Source: Streptomyces sp. LaPpAH-108 | GTDB lineage: Bacteria > Actinomycetota > Actinomycetes > Streptomycetales > Streptomycetaceae | Length of the DNA stretch: 64,000 nucleotides | Assembly: GCF_000373625.1 (NCBI RefSeq) | Contig: NZ_KB891993.1 | Coordinates: forward strand, 1-64,000 | Direction of reading: 5' to 3' | Shown: piece by piece, positions 1 through 8,083 of the stretch | Layout: every line of letters starts with the position of its first letter | Position numbering within the stretch: position 1 is the stretch's first letter | Notes under the pieces: model-generated | Seen by the model: only the letters and a program-made list of their open reading frames with translations | Told to the model about the DNA's origin: nothing | Database searches by the model: none | Translations under genes and position numbers: made by a program

Positions 1-425
1 ACCGGGTCGGTCACGCTGTGGGCGGTGCCGGCCACGTGGTAGGCGTTGAACGTCGGGTCGATCACCTGCAGCAGGCCCTTCGAGGGGATGCCGTTGCGCG
101 CGTTGACGTCCCAGTTGTTCTGCGCGTTGGGGTTGCCGCCGGACTCGCGCATGATGTTGCGCTTCAGGCCGTCGTAGCTGCCCGGGATGCCCTTGGCCTT
201 CATGATGGCCAGCGACTGCTTGATCCAGCCGTCCAGGTTCCCCGACGCAGCCGAAGCGGTGTGAGACACCGCGGCAGCGTGGTGGGCGGTCTGCGGCATC
301 TCGGCCGCCGACGCCGAGGACGGCATCATCGTCACCGCGCCGGCTGCGGCACCCGCGGTGGCGAGGCCGGTCAGAACGAGGTTACGCAGGCGGGCAGAAC
401 GGGGGGTAGCAAAAATCGTAGACAA
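1..425 (-). CDS. Secreted lytic transglycosylase (SLT fold), 3' end beyond window
   Basis: Read leftwards from a TTG codon at 423-425, with a GGAGAG ribosome-binding site a few bases upstream, the frame stays open to the window edge (141 codons). No ATG or GTG start sits so well. Residues 1-41 look like a signal peptide: Arg-rich start, hydrophobic LVLTGLATAGAAAGAV, Ala-rich cleavage zone. From about residue 63 the sequence is soluble-transglycosylase-like: NIMRESGGNPNAQNNWDVNA supplies the family's catalytic Glu (E94), followed by SKGLLQVIDPTF. The predicted role is cleavage of peptidoglycan glycan strands outside the membrane. The remainder of the protein is not visible. The fold assignment is firm; the TTG start is inferred. 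Confidence 0.85.
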   Translation of the reverse strand, partial: MSTIFATPRSARLRNLVLTGLATAGAAAGAVTMMPSSASAAEMPQTAHHAAAVSHTASAASGNLDGWIKQSLAIMKAKGIPGSYDGLKRNIMRESGGNPNAQNNWDVNARNGIPSKGLLQVIDPTFNAYHVAGTAHSVTDP

Positions 426-848
426 GGGGTCTCTCCAAAAGACGTCGTTAAGGCAACCAGCCAGGACCGGCCGACAACCCGTGGGCGCCGGGGCGAGGCC
501 CCGCAGCCGCCGGAAAAGCAAGAACAGGCACTCCGGGAATCAACACCCGGTCGGCCCGCTGCTCCGGCAACGACAAACATGATTAAAGCCGGACAAAGCC
601 CAGCGCAAGCATGTGACCTACTACCCCCAAGCGGAGAAATGTCCGAAATGTACCGATCTGAGGGTTACGGTCCAGCTCAGAACACGAGCCCGTCTACGAC
701 CCGCCATAGGACGTGACCCACCCCCTATGACCACCATCACCGCCACACCAACAGAGCGCACGCAACCGCTTGCACAGCGAAGCCAGCCGGACCGCCCAGG
801 ACAAGGAACACCGCCGGGCCAAATTGCCCCGCGTACGAGCCCCCCCCG
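426..848. other. Non-coding stretch, probable leader and promoter of the transglycosylase
   Basis: About 420 bases without a credible gene. It is visibly less GC-rich than its surroundings around 580-660, as expected for promoter DNA. A short perfect hairpin (6-bp arms, 3-base loop) lies at 489-503 in what would be the transglycosylase leader. I looked for c-di-AMP (ydaO) riboswitch signatures, which precede some Streptomyces cell-wall hydrolase genes, and did not find the conserved core. Confidence 0.5.
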
Positions 849-1412
849 CTATCGCGGGGCGACGGCCCTGACCCAGTCCTCGACGGTCACGACCTCCGCC
901 CACTGCGGGAACAGCCTCTCGACGAGGAACCGGTGCACCTCAGGGTCGGTGTCCAGACAGGCGTCCGCCAGAACCGTGAGACCGAAGTCCAGGTCGACGG
1001 CACGCCACAGCGTGGACAGCACCACCGCGCTGGTCGCGATACCGGTGAGAACGAGACTGTCGATGCCGCGGGCCCTGAGCACCAGGTCCAGGTCACTGCC
1101 CGAGAAAGCACTCCCCCGCCGCTTGGTCACCACGACATCACCTTGCTGGGGAGCGACATCGTCATGGATCCCGGTACCAGGCTCGCCCTCGGTGAACAGG
1201 CCGGTCCGCACGATGTCTGCCATCACCTTGTTGCGGGGGCTGATTTCCGGGTCACCCGGACGTAATCCGATCACCACGTAGATCACGGGGATGCCGGCGG
1301 CCCGGGCTCCGTCGATCGCCCTGCGCAAGCGGGGCAGATATCCGGAACCGTCGTCGGCGATGGCGACGACGTCCCGTTGGACGTCCATCACCAGAAGCGC
1401 GCTGTTCGCCAT
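849..1412 (-). CDS. Isochorismatase-family hydrolase, nucleophile position not Cys
   Basis: A 187-residue alpha/beta protein of the isochorismatase/nicotinamidase superfamily, about normal length. Asp10 (LLVMDVQRD) and Lys97 (VVVTKRRGSAF) occupy two of the three family catalytic positions. The segment TGIATSAVVLSTLWRA aligns with TGxxTxxCVxxT but has Val130 where amidase-type members carry the nucleophilic Cys, so it should not work as a cysteine amidase. Non-Cys members such as isochorismatases and PhzD-like hydrolases exist, so it may be active on another substrate. It is transcribed away from the SDR gene across a 350-bp divergent region. Substrate unknown. Confidence 0.8.
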   Translation of the reverse strand: MANSALLVMDVQRDVVAIADDGSGYLPRLRRAIDGARAAGIPVIYVVIGLRPGDPEISPRNKVMADIVRTGLFTEGEPGTGIHDDVAPQQGDVVVTKRRGSAFSGSDLDLVLRARGIDSLVLTGIATSAVVLSTLWRAVDLDFGLTVLADACLDTDPEVHRFLVERLFPQWAEVVTVEDWVRAVAPR

Positions 1413-1763
1413 ACTCGCCGCCGTCCCTTCTGCACGGGTAAGAACAAAGGCAAGTCTGGTGGAGCGACCGAGCCGCGGTCAGGGGTTCGGGAGATCCTCG
1501 TCAGTGTCGCACCTCAGTACGCCCGTCCCACGACGGGCTCGATACCGACGCAACGCCTCCCCCGCCACGGCCCGTTCGCGGCGAGCGCCTGGAAGGCGGT
1601 GTCTTGCGTGCGAGTCTCAACTCTGTTGCCATGGAACGGACTTGGTGGCAACAGGCTGTCAGTAGCGGGGTTGCCTTTGCGAAATACGCCGCCCCGGGCG
1701 GCGGCGCGTTCGGTTTGCCGGTTCTCCTTCCCGACAACCCGACAAGGAGTCGAAAGGCACAGG
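1413..1763. promoter_or_regulatory. Divergent promoter region with a 9-bp dyad
   Basis: This 351-bp region separates the leftward isochorismatase-like gene from the rightward SDR gene. It contains an inverted repeat CTGTTGCCA (1623-1631) and TGGCAACAG (1646-1654) with a 14-base spacer, 110-140 bases before the SDR start. It is a plausible operator for a dimeric regulator, but no regulator gene is adjacent. I see no coding potential here beyond high-GC chance frames. Confidence 0.4.
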
Positions 1764-2534
1764 GTGGATTCGTCGCTGGCGGGCAGGAGTGCGCTCATCA
1801 CCGGTGCGGCGCAGGGTATCGGCGCGGCGATCGCGCGGTTGTTCGCCGCGCAGGGGGCCAGGGTCGTGATCGCCGACATCGACGAGGGCGGCGGGAAGGC
1901 GACGGCCGCCGCGATCGGCGAGGGCGGCGGGGAGGCGCGGTTCGTCCGGGCCGATGTCACCTCGGGGGCGGACCTCGACGCGGCGGTCCGGGCGACCGTT
2001 GCCGCGTACGGCCGACTGGACATCGCGGTCAACAACGCGGGCATCGAGGAACAGGGCGGCTCTGCGCTGCACGAACTCACCGAAGAGGCGTGGGACAGGG
2101 TGATGGCGGTGAACCTCAAGGGCGTCTGGCTATCCATGAAGGCCGAAATCACTCAGATGCTGGCCCAGGGCGGGAGCGGGACGATCGTCAACATGGCGTC
2201 CGTCGCCGGGCTGGTCGGCCTGCCGCTGGGCATCTCCGGCTACTCGGCGGCCAAGGGCGGAGTGATCGCGCTGACACGCACCGCGGCCATCGAGTACGCC
2301 GGGCAGGGCATCCGCGTCAACGCCGTGTGCCCGGGTGTCGTCCGCACAGCCCTGCTCGACCAGGCGATCAACGCGGGCATCTTCACCGAGCCAGAGGCGG
2401 CCACGCTGCACCCGACCGGTGTGCTGATCAGCCCCCAGGACGTCGCCCAGACGTTCCTGTACCTGGCCTCCGAGATGTCGAACCACGTCACCGGGCAGGC
2501 CCTGCCGGTCGACGCGGGCATGGCGGCCGGCTGA
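1764..2534 (+). CDS. SDR-family NAD(P)-dependent oxidoreductase
   Basis: A 256-residue classical short-chain dehydrogenase/reductase. The cofactor loop TGAAQGIG is at residues 13-20, Asp38 at the end of beta-2 favours NAD over NADP, NNAG is at 90-93, and the catalytic set is Ser146, Tyr160 and Lys164 (YSAAK). I chose the GTG at 1764 because the protein then begins a few residues before beta-1 and an AAGGAG box lies upstream at 1744-1749; the open frame extends further left, but that part is not SDR-like. It closely matches 3-oxoacyl-ACP/glucose dehydrogenase-type SDRs; substrate cannot be told from sequence. Confidence 0.87.
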   Translation: MDSSLAGRSALITGAAQGIGAAIARLFAAQGARVVIADIDEGGGKATAAAIGEGGGEARFVRADVTSGADLDAAVRATVAAYGRLDIAVNNAGIEEQGGSALHELTEEAWDRVMAVNLKGVWLSMKAEITQMLAQGGSGTIVNMASVAGLVGLPLGISGYSAAKGGVIALTRTAAIEYAGQGIRVNAVCPGVVRTALLDQAINAGIFTEPEAATLHPTGVLISPQDVAQTFLYLASEMSNHVTGQALPVDAGMAAG

Positions 2535-2654
2535 CGACTGACCCCGACGACCGGGGACGAGCTCTTCATGTCGCCAGGCACGGTCCCGGCTACGACCAGC
2601 CCTCGCCACCCCACATCGGTGTCTCCTCGTACACCTCCCACTCCCCGTTCGGAA

Positions 2655-3115
2655 CGCAAGCAGCCGCTCGACACCGTGGCGCGGCGGAAGTGGACCACGG
2701 TCTGAGGTCACCTTCAGGGCCGACGCCGCCGTGATGTGCCCGAGGCGCAGCGCACGGTCCACCGGATCAGCCCGCAGCAGCCCCGCGAGGAAACCCGCCG
2801 CGAAGACGTCGCCCGCGCCCACCGGCTCCACCACAGCGACCCGCAGGGCCGGGACCGTGACCGTCTCCGACGTGGTGAACGCCGTCGCCGCGCGGGAACC
2901 GTCCTTGACGACCAGGATCCGCGGGCCCGGGAGAAGGTCACGCACCGCAGTGGGGGTGAGATCCGGGCCCCACAGGTCCTGGGCCTCGTCCAGACCGACC
3001 AGGACGATGTCGGCCCGGTCCGCGAGAGCCCGCAGAACATCCGGGGCCATGCCCTTCGCCCAGAGAGCGGGGCGGTGGTTCACGTCGAAGCTGATCGCGT
3101 AAGGGCGGGCCCTGC
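2655..3115 (-). pseudogene. PfkB-family sugar kinase, C-terminal remnant
   Basis: On the minus strand the translation runs YAISFDVNHRPALW, then VLVGLDEAQDLWG, and VEPVGAGDVFAAGFLAGLL, the PfkB ATP/anion-hole signature with its catalytic Asp, ending near HGVERLLAF. This is the C-terminal half of a ribokinase/2-keto-3-deoxygluconate-kinase type enzyme. The N-terminal sugar-binding half is missing: to the right the frame runs into a fragment of an unrelated gene on the other strand. There is no start codon in a sensible context and no clear own stop; the frame continues antisense through the SDR gene. I read it as a deletion remnant, not an active kinase. Confidence 0.75.
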
Positions 3116-3447
3116 GGGCGCTGAACACGGCCCGGCGGACCCGGCTCTCGGTGGCGGTCACCGGCCCGCGCGGCCGGTCCGACGGGCGGCACGAGCTGAC
3201 CGCCGAGATGACCAACCGGGGTACGTCGGTGGCCGCGATGGTGCGCCTGTCCCTGGTGGACACGCGGTCCGGCGACCGGGTGCTGCCCGCCGAGTACGAC
3301 GACAACTACCTCTGGCTGCTGCCCGGCGAGTCCCGGACGGTCACCGTGTCCTGGCCCGGCTCCGCCGCGGTGGCGCGACCGGGGCTGCGGGCCGAGGGCT
3401 ACAACGTGCCGGAGGTGACGGGACGGCCGTATCCAGGACGGTCGTAG
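3116..3447 (+). pseudogene. GH2 exo-beta-glucosaminidase/mannosidase-type C-terminal remnant
   Basis: The rightward frame reads LNTARRTRLSVAV, then HELTAEMTNRGTSVAAM and DRVLPAEYDDNYLWLLPGE, followed by SRTVTVSW and a stop. This pattern (N-G-TSVA, DNY-LLPGE) is typical of the last immunoglobulin-like domain of large GH2 enzymes such as exo-beta-D-glucosaminidases. Only the last 110 or so of about 900 residues remain and there is no start site. It meets the PfkB remnant head to head near 3100-3120, so both were truncated by one rearrangement or by successive deletions. Confidence 0.7.
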
Positions 3448-3499
3448 CCGGGGGCGGCGGCCGACGGGCGTCGTCGCCCTGGCCGCCGCGCCCGCTACC

Positions 3500-4804
3500 T
3501 CACACCCTGTCGGCGACCCTGGCCACCCGCTCGCCCGCACCCTCGGAGGAGCCCAGTGCCACTCGCAGCTCCGTCAGCCCCCGGAACGCCGGGAACGGCA
3601 CCTTCAGCCACTGTGCCTCGTCGTCCGGGGTTTCCAGGGAGAGGTTCGGGAAGCGGGCGAAGAGGGAGGTCAGGGCGATCTGCATCTCCATTCTCGCCAG
3701 GGGGGCGCCGAGGCAGTAATGCGGGCCCGTGCCGAAGCCGAGGTGGTTGCTCTGCACACCCGGGCGGGTGATGTCGAAGACGTCGGGGTTCTCGAACACC
3801 GACTCGTCCCGGTTCGCCGAGGTCACGGCGACCTGCACCAGCGCGCCCTTCGGGATGACCGTGCCCGCGACCGTGATGTCCTCCAGCGCGTGGCGGAAGG
3901 TCGCGTTCTCGACCGAGCCCTCGTAGCGGATGACCTCCTCGATGGCGTTCGGGAGGAGGTCCGGGGACTCGATCACCTGCTTGAGCTGGTCGGGGTGCAT
4001 GAGGAGGGTGTAGACGGCGTTGCCGATCAGGTAGGCCGTCGTCTTGTGGCCCGCGAACAGCAGCACCCACAGCGTGGACAGCAACTCGCCGTCCGTCAGC
4101 GACTCCTGCTCGTCCTTCGTCTGGATGAGGACGCTCAGCAGGTCGTCCTCGGGGGCGTTGCGCTTACGGGCGATCAGGACCTCGAAGTACTCCCGCAGCG
4201 TGGTCTCCGCCTCGTGCAGCTTGTCCTTGTCCTTCTTGCTGAAGCCGGTCCGCGCGACGACGCTGCACCACTGCTGGACCTCCTCGCGCTCCTCCTCGGG
4301 AACGCCGATCAGCTCACAGATCACCTGGAGGGGCAGCGGGAAGGCGAACGCCGACAGGAGGTCGACGGAGTCCTGGGCGGCGCACTTCTCCAGCAGCGCG
4401 TCCGTGATCTCCTGGACCCGCGGACGCAGGGCCTCGATACGGCGCGGCACGAACGCCTTGCTCACGATCCGGCGCAGCCGCGAATGCTTCGGCGGGTCGG
4501 AGAAGAGCATGTTGTCGTCCAGGGCGATGGAGGAGTCGCCGAAGATGGACCGGTAGGCGTCGATGGCCGCGTACATGTCCTTGCTGATCCGGGGGTCCGC
4601 CAGCGCCGCCTTCGCGTCCTCGAACCGGGTGATCAGGTACGACTCCACGCCGTGCGGCGGGGTCAGCCGGGACACCGGCGCGTTCTCCCGCAGATGCCGG
4701 TAGAGAGGGTGCGGGTCGGCGCGGTACATGGGGCAACCGCGCGACGCCGCGTCGATCGCCCGGGCAGTCTCGTCCGCGTTCTCCTGCTCTTGCATCTGAG
4801 TCAT
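3500..4804 (-). CDS. Cytochrome P450
   Basis: A 434-residue soluble bacterial P450. The heme loop FGTGPHYCLG spans 357-366 with Cys364 as the iron ligand; E290-VI-R293 is the ExxR pair; the I-helix oxygen-activation motif reads AGHKTT (251-256), with Lys where most homologues have Glu. The ATG at 4804 follows AGAAGGA at good distance; the frame stays open further right, but that part is not P450-like. It faces the FAD-monooxygenase gene divergently across 271 bp. No ferredoxin or reductase gene is nearby, so electrons must come from elsewhere. Together with the neighbours it looks like a tailoring or catabolic hydroxylase for an aromatic or lipophilic substrate. Confidence 0.93.
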   Translation of the reverse strand: MTQMQEQENADETARAIDAASRGCPMYRADPHPLYRHLRENAPVSRLTPPHGVESYLITRFEDAKAALADPRISKDMYAAIDAYRSIFGDSSIALDDNMLFSDPPKHSRLRRIVSKAFVPRRIEALRPRVQEITDALLEKCAAQDSVDLLSAFAFPLPLQVICELIGVPEEEREEVQQWCSVVARTGFSKKDKDKLHEAETTLREYFEVLIARKRNAPEDDLLSVLIQTKDEQESLTDGELLSTLWVLLFAGHKTTAYLIGNAVYTLLMHPDQLKQVIESPDLLPNAIEEVIRYEGSVENATFRHALEDITVAGTVIPKGALVQVAVTSANRDESVFENPDVFDITRPGVQSNHLGFGTGPHYCLGAPLARMEMQIALTSLFARFPNLSLETPDDEAQWLKVPFPAFRGLTELRVALGSSEGAGERVARVADRV

Positions 4805-5075
4805 CGACGGTCCTTCTTCTCTTCCCGCAGTGGCACGAGGCGGCTGAATGCCGGAACGCAGAAATGCATTGACGCCACGCGGAAGGGGAAAACCCGATTC
4901 ACCCTGACGCCGACCGGTCTTCGCGGCACGGCACGGACACGGAAACGCCGAATGCGCCGTCCGAGGGAAGGCTCGATTGCCGACCCGGTGGCCGTATGTC
5001 AGTTTCGAAAGCAGGGCCGCCACGAGTTCGAATTGCTGCCCGAACCACCACTGGGTCACTGGAGGAGGACGGGCC

Positions 5076-6737
5076 GTGGACAAGCGTGCCTCAGAAGTCG
5101 AAGAAAACGAAGGAATGCTGCCGGTATTGATCGTGGGCGGTTCGCTGGTCGGACTGTCCGCGTCGGTGTTTCTGGGCAGACTGGGCGTCAGCCACATGGT
5201 CGCCGAGCGCCGGGCCGCCACGTCGGAACACCCCCGGGGCCGGGGGAACAACATGCGGACCATGGAGCTGTTCCGCACCGCGGGACTGGAGCCGGACATC
5301 CGGCAGGCCGCGTCCTGCCTGGCCGGCAATCACGGCATCCTGCAGACGGACCGGCTCTCCGGCGGTGAGAGCAGCAGATGGCTCTCGGCCCGGCTCACCG
5401 GCGGGGCTCCCGAGAAGGGGCTGTGCTCCACCGTGCGGTGCGCGTGCAGCCAGAACGACCTGGAGCCGGTCCTGCTGGCCCATGCCCGTCGCCTGGGCGG
5501 GGACGTGCGCTTCGGTACGGAGCTGGTCTCCTTCACCGAGGAACCGGACGGCGTGACGTGCGAACTGCGCGACCGCGAGAGCGGTCTGACGTACACGCAG
5601 CGCGCGGCCTACCTGCTGGCGGCCGACGGGCCGCGCAGCCCCGTGCGCCAGCGCCTGGGCATCGGGCAGAGCGGCCAGGGCGACCTGTTCCACAACGTGA
5701 GCGTCACCTTCCGCAGCAAGCTGCTGCGCGAGGTGGTGGACGATCAGCGCTTCCTCGTCTGCTACCTGAACGGCACCGAGGGCGACGGGGTGCTGCTGCC
5801 CGTCGACAACGAGGAGAAGTGGGTCTTCCACATCCCGTGGTTCCCCGAGCGCGGCCAGACGCTGGACTCCTTCACCGACACGCGCATCGCGGACCACATC
5901 CGGGCCGCCGCGGGCGTGCGGGACCTGGACGTCGAGGTCACCGGGCGGGCCCCGTGGCACGCGGCGGACCGGGTCGCCGACCACTACCGGCAGGGGCGCG
6001 TCTTCCTCATCGGTGACTCGGCCCACGAGATGCCGCCCACCGGCGCGTTCGGCTCCAACACGGGCATCCAGGACGCCCACAACCTGGCCTGGAAGATCAC
6101 CGCGGTGCTGCGCGGCTGGGCGGGCGAGGGGCTGCTCGACACGTACGAGAACGAGCGTCGGCCGGTCGCCCTGGCCACGATCGCCCGGGCCATCGAGCAG
6201 GCGGCCCGCGAGGAGCACCCCGGGTACGCGGCCGCGCAGAGCACGGCACAGAGCACCGACCTGATGACCGTCTCCCTCGGCTACCGCTACGTCTCGACGG
6301 CCGTGTCCGGCGCGGACACCGAGGCGCCGACCATTCCGGAGGAACTGCGCCTGGACGCGGACCCCGGTACCCGCGCCCCGCACATGACCGTCGTGCACGA
6401 CGGGGAGATCAAGTCGACCGTCGATCTGTACGAGCGGTCCTTCGTCCTGCTCTCCGGCACCGCGGACGGCCCGTGGCCGTCGGCCGCCGAGGCCGCGGCG
6501 CTCCGGCTCGGCGTCCCGCTGGTGTCCTACCGCGTCGGCGCGGGCCTGGAGTTCGACCTCGACACCACGGACACCGGCGGCGACGGCGGCGCGGACTGGG
6601 CCGCCGTCCACAGCGTCACCCCCGAGGGCGCGGTGCTCGTCCGCCCCGACGGAATCGTCGCCTGGCGCTCCACGGACCTCCCGGCGGACCCCGCGCTCGA
6701 ACTGACGCGGGTTCTCGACGACGTCCTCAGCCGCTGA
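5076..6737 (+). CDS. FAD-dependent aromatic monooxygenase (PHBH fold)
   Basis: A 553-residue group A flavoprotein monooxygenase. The dinucleotide-binding turn IVGGSLVGLSAS is near residues 19-30, the NADPH/FAD DG motif is at Asp184-Gly185 (LLAADGPRSPVR), and GDSAHEMPP begins at residue 313. The C-terminal third is the thioredoxin-like extension found in phenol and polyketide hydroxylases. I chose the GTG at 5076 because GGAGGAGG lies 7 bases upstream; an internal ATG at 5115 is possible. It is first in a rightward operon with the amidohydrolase and small membrane protein. Predicted reaction: NADPH- and O2-dependent ring hydroxylation of an aromatic substrate. Confidence 0.9.
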   Translation: MDKRASEVEENEGMLPVLIVGGSLVGLSASVFLGRLGVSHMVAERRAATSEHPRGRGNNMRTMELFRTAGLEPDIRQAASCLAGNHGILQTDRLSGGESSRWLSARLTGGAPEKGLCSTVRCACSQNDLEPVLLAHARRLGGDVRFGTELVSFTEEPDGVTCELRDRESGLTYTQRAAYLLAADGPRSPVRQRLGIGQSGQGDLFHNVSVTFRSKLLREVVDDQRFLVCYLNGTEGDGVLLPVDNEEKWVFHIPWFPERGQTLDSFTDTRIADHIRAAAGVRDLDVEVTGRAPWHAADRVADHYRQGRVFLIGDSAHEMPPTGAFGSNTGIQDAHNLAWKITAVLRGWAGEGLLDTYENERRPVALATIARAIEQAAREEHPGYAAAQSTAQSTDLMTVSLGYRYVSTAVSGADTEAPTIPEELRLDADPGTRAPHMTVVHDGEIKSTVDLYERSFVLLSGTADGPWPSAAEAAALRLGVPLVSYRVGAGLEFDLDTTDTGGDGGADWAAVHSVTPEGAVLVRPDGIVAWRSTDLPADPALELTRVLDDVLSR

Positions 6738-6786
6738 TCCGCTCTCAGACGCCCCCGGACCCTTCCACCGTAGGGAGCCCTTCCGC

Positions 6787-7800
6787 ATGACCACCGATCT
6801 GCAGGCCCCGGGCGACATAAGCCGCCGCACCGCATCGGGCGGCGACGACGCCCGGCACGAACGAATAGACGTCCACCACCACTACACCGCCCCCGAATGG
6901 GTGCGGTGGGCCGGGGAGAACGGCGTGGTGGCCCCGGACAAGCTCCCGCCGTGGACCCGGTGGGACGAGAGCGCCGCGCTGGAGCTGATGGACCGCACCG
7001 GCACCCGCACCAGCGTCCTCACCGTCGCCATGCTGGGCCGCTTCAAGGAGGCGGCGGCGCGCAAGGAGAGCGCGCGGGTCGCCCTCGACGCCGCCGGTGA
7101 CCTGTCCGCCCGGCACGCCGGCCGCTTCGCCTTCTTCACGCCCCTCTTCCTGGACGACCCCGACCTCTCCCGCTGGTCGGTCGCCCACGGGATGGACCAG
7201 CTGGGGGCCGTGGGCGTCAGCGCCCGCACCAGCACGGGCGACACGTACCTGGGCGACCCCGCGCTCGACCCGCTGATGGCGGAACTCGACGAGCGCGGCG
7301 CGGTGATCAGCACGCACCCCATGCAGGTGGACACCTCCGGCGCGCCCCGGGGCGTACCGCCGTTCGTGTGCGACTTCCTCATGGACACCACGCGTGCCGC
7401 CCTGAACCTGATCATGAACGGCACGCTGGACCGCTTCCCGCGGCTCACCTTCATCCTGCCGCACGGCGGCGGGTACCTGCCGTACATCGCGGGCCGGATC
7501 GAGGTCTTCGGCCGTCAGCTCGAACCGGCCGTCGACCCCGGCCGCGTGCGCGACTACCTGCACCGCTTCTACTACGACACGGCCGCGCCGATGTCGCCGT
7601 CGGCCACGCCCTCCCTGCTGGCCGCCGCGGGCTGCTCCCAGATCCTGTACGGCAGCGACTGGCCGCCCACCCCCACGCGCGTGGTCACCGAGGTGACCAC
7701 GCCCGCGCTGGACGCGGACCCCGCCCTCGGCGAGCGGGAACGCGGCCACATCAACCGCGGGAACGCCCTGCGTCTGCTGCCCGCGCTCGCTCCCGCCTGA
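6787..7800 (+). CDS. Amidohydrolase-family decarboxylase/hydrolase (ACMSD / 6-methylsalicylate decarboxylase type)
   Basis: A 337-residue metal-dependent TIM-barrel enzyme of the amidohydrolase-2 group. Metal-binding residues are visible: HxH at 30-32 (RIDVHHHY), a later His in STHPMQ, His in LPHGGGY and the terminal Asp in YGSDWPP. This set is characteristic of ACMSD, gamma-resorcylate and 6-methylsalicylate decarboxylases as well as related hydrolases. It starts 50 bases after the monooxygenase behind TAGGGAG. Beside a ring hydroxylase and a P450, the most natural guess is non-oxidative decarboxylation of a salicylate-like acid before or after hydroxylation; hydrolysis of a lactone or amide remains possible. 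Confidence 0.85.
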   Translation: MTTDLQAPGDISRRTASGGDDARHERIDVHHHYTAPEWVRWAGENGVVAPDKLPPWTRWDESAALELMDRTGTRTSVLTVAMLGRFKEAAARKESARVALDAAGDLSARHAGRFAFFTPLFLDDPDLSRWSVAHGMDQLGAVGVSARTSTGDTYLGDPALDPLMAELDERGAVISTHPMQVDTSGAPRGVPPFVCDFLMDTTRAALNLIMNGTLDRFPRLTFILPHGGGYLPYIAGRIEVFGRQLEPAVDPGRVRDYLHRFYYDTAAPMSPSATPSLLAAAGCSQILYGSDWPPTPTRVVTEVTTPALDADPALGERERGHINRGNALRLLPALAPA

Positions 7801-7817
7801 GTACGAAGGAAAAGAGA

Positions 7818-8075
7818 ATGCCGCACGTCGACGAAGAAGAGATCCGCGGGAACGCGATCCGTACGGTGGCGCCGTCCCGGACGTTCACCGGTGTGGTGCG
7901 TTCCGCGGTCGGCAAGACCCATCTGATCCCGGTGCTGCTGGTCCTCACGGTCATGATGGTGGCGCTGTGGCTCATGGGAATGCCCTTCCTCCAGGCCCTG
8001 ACCATCTCGACCGCGCTGAAGATCTCGATGGTTCTGCTGGCGGCGCGCAGTCTGCCGCGCGCCTCGAAGAACTGA
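7818..8075 (+). CDS. Small two-helix membrane protein
   Basis: An 85-residue protein beginning 18 bases after the amidohydrolase stop, behind AAGGAAAAGAG. Residues about 33-75 are almost wholly hydrophobic and likely form two transmembrane helices split at GMPF, with short charged ends. I do not recognise the family. Tight spacing says it is co-translated with the hydroxylase and amidohydrolase genes, so it may anchor or assist them, or help the facing exporter. Its stop lies only 8 bases from the stop of the convergent MFS gene. Confidence 0.7.
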   Translation: MPHVDEEEIRGNAIRTVAPSRTFTGVVRSAVGKTHLIPVLLVLTVMMVALWLMGMPFLQALTISTALKISMVLLAARSLPRASKN

Positions 8076-8083
8076 CGGACGCT

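Noticed and set aside
430..720. Possible c-di-AMP (ydaO) riboswitch before the transglycosylase
   Set aside because: The conserved core sequences are not present; only a short hairpin is seen.
1377..1763. N-terminal extension of the SDR by about 129 residues
   Set aside because: The SDR fold begins right after the GTG at 1764; the upstream part overlaps the divergent gene start and has no domain character.
4805..5329. N-terminal extension of the P450
   Set aside because: It would overlap the divergent monooxygenase gene; normal P450 length and a good ribosome-binding site support 4804.
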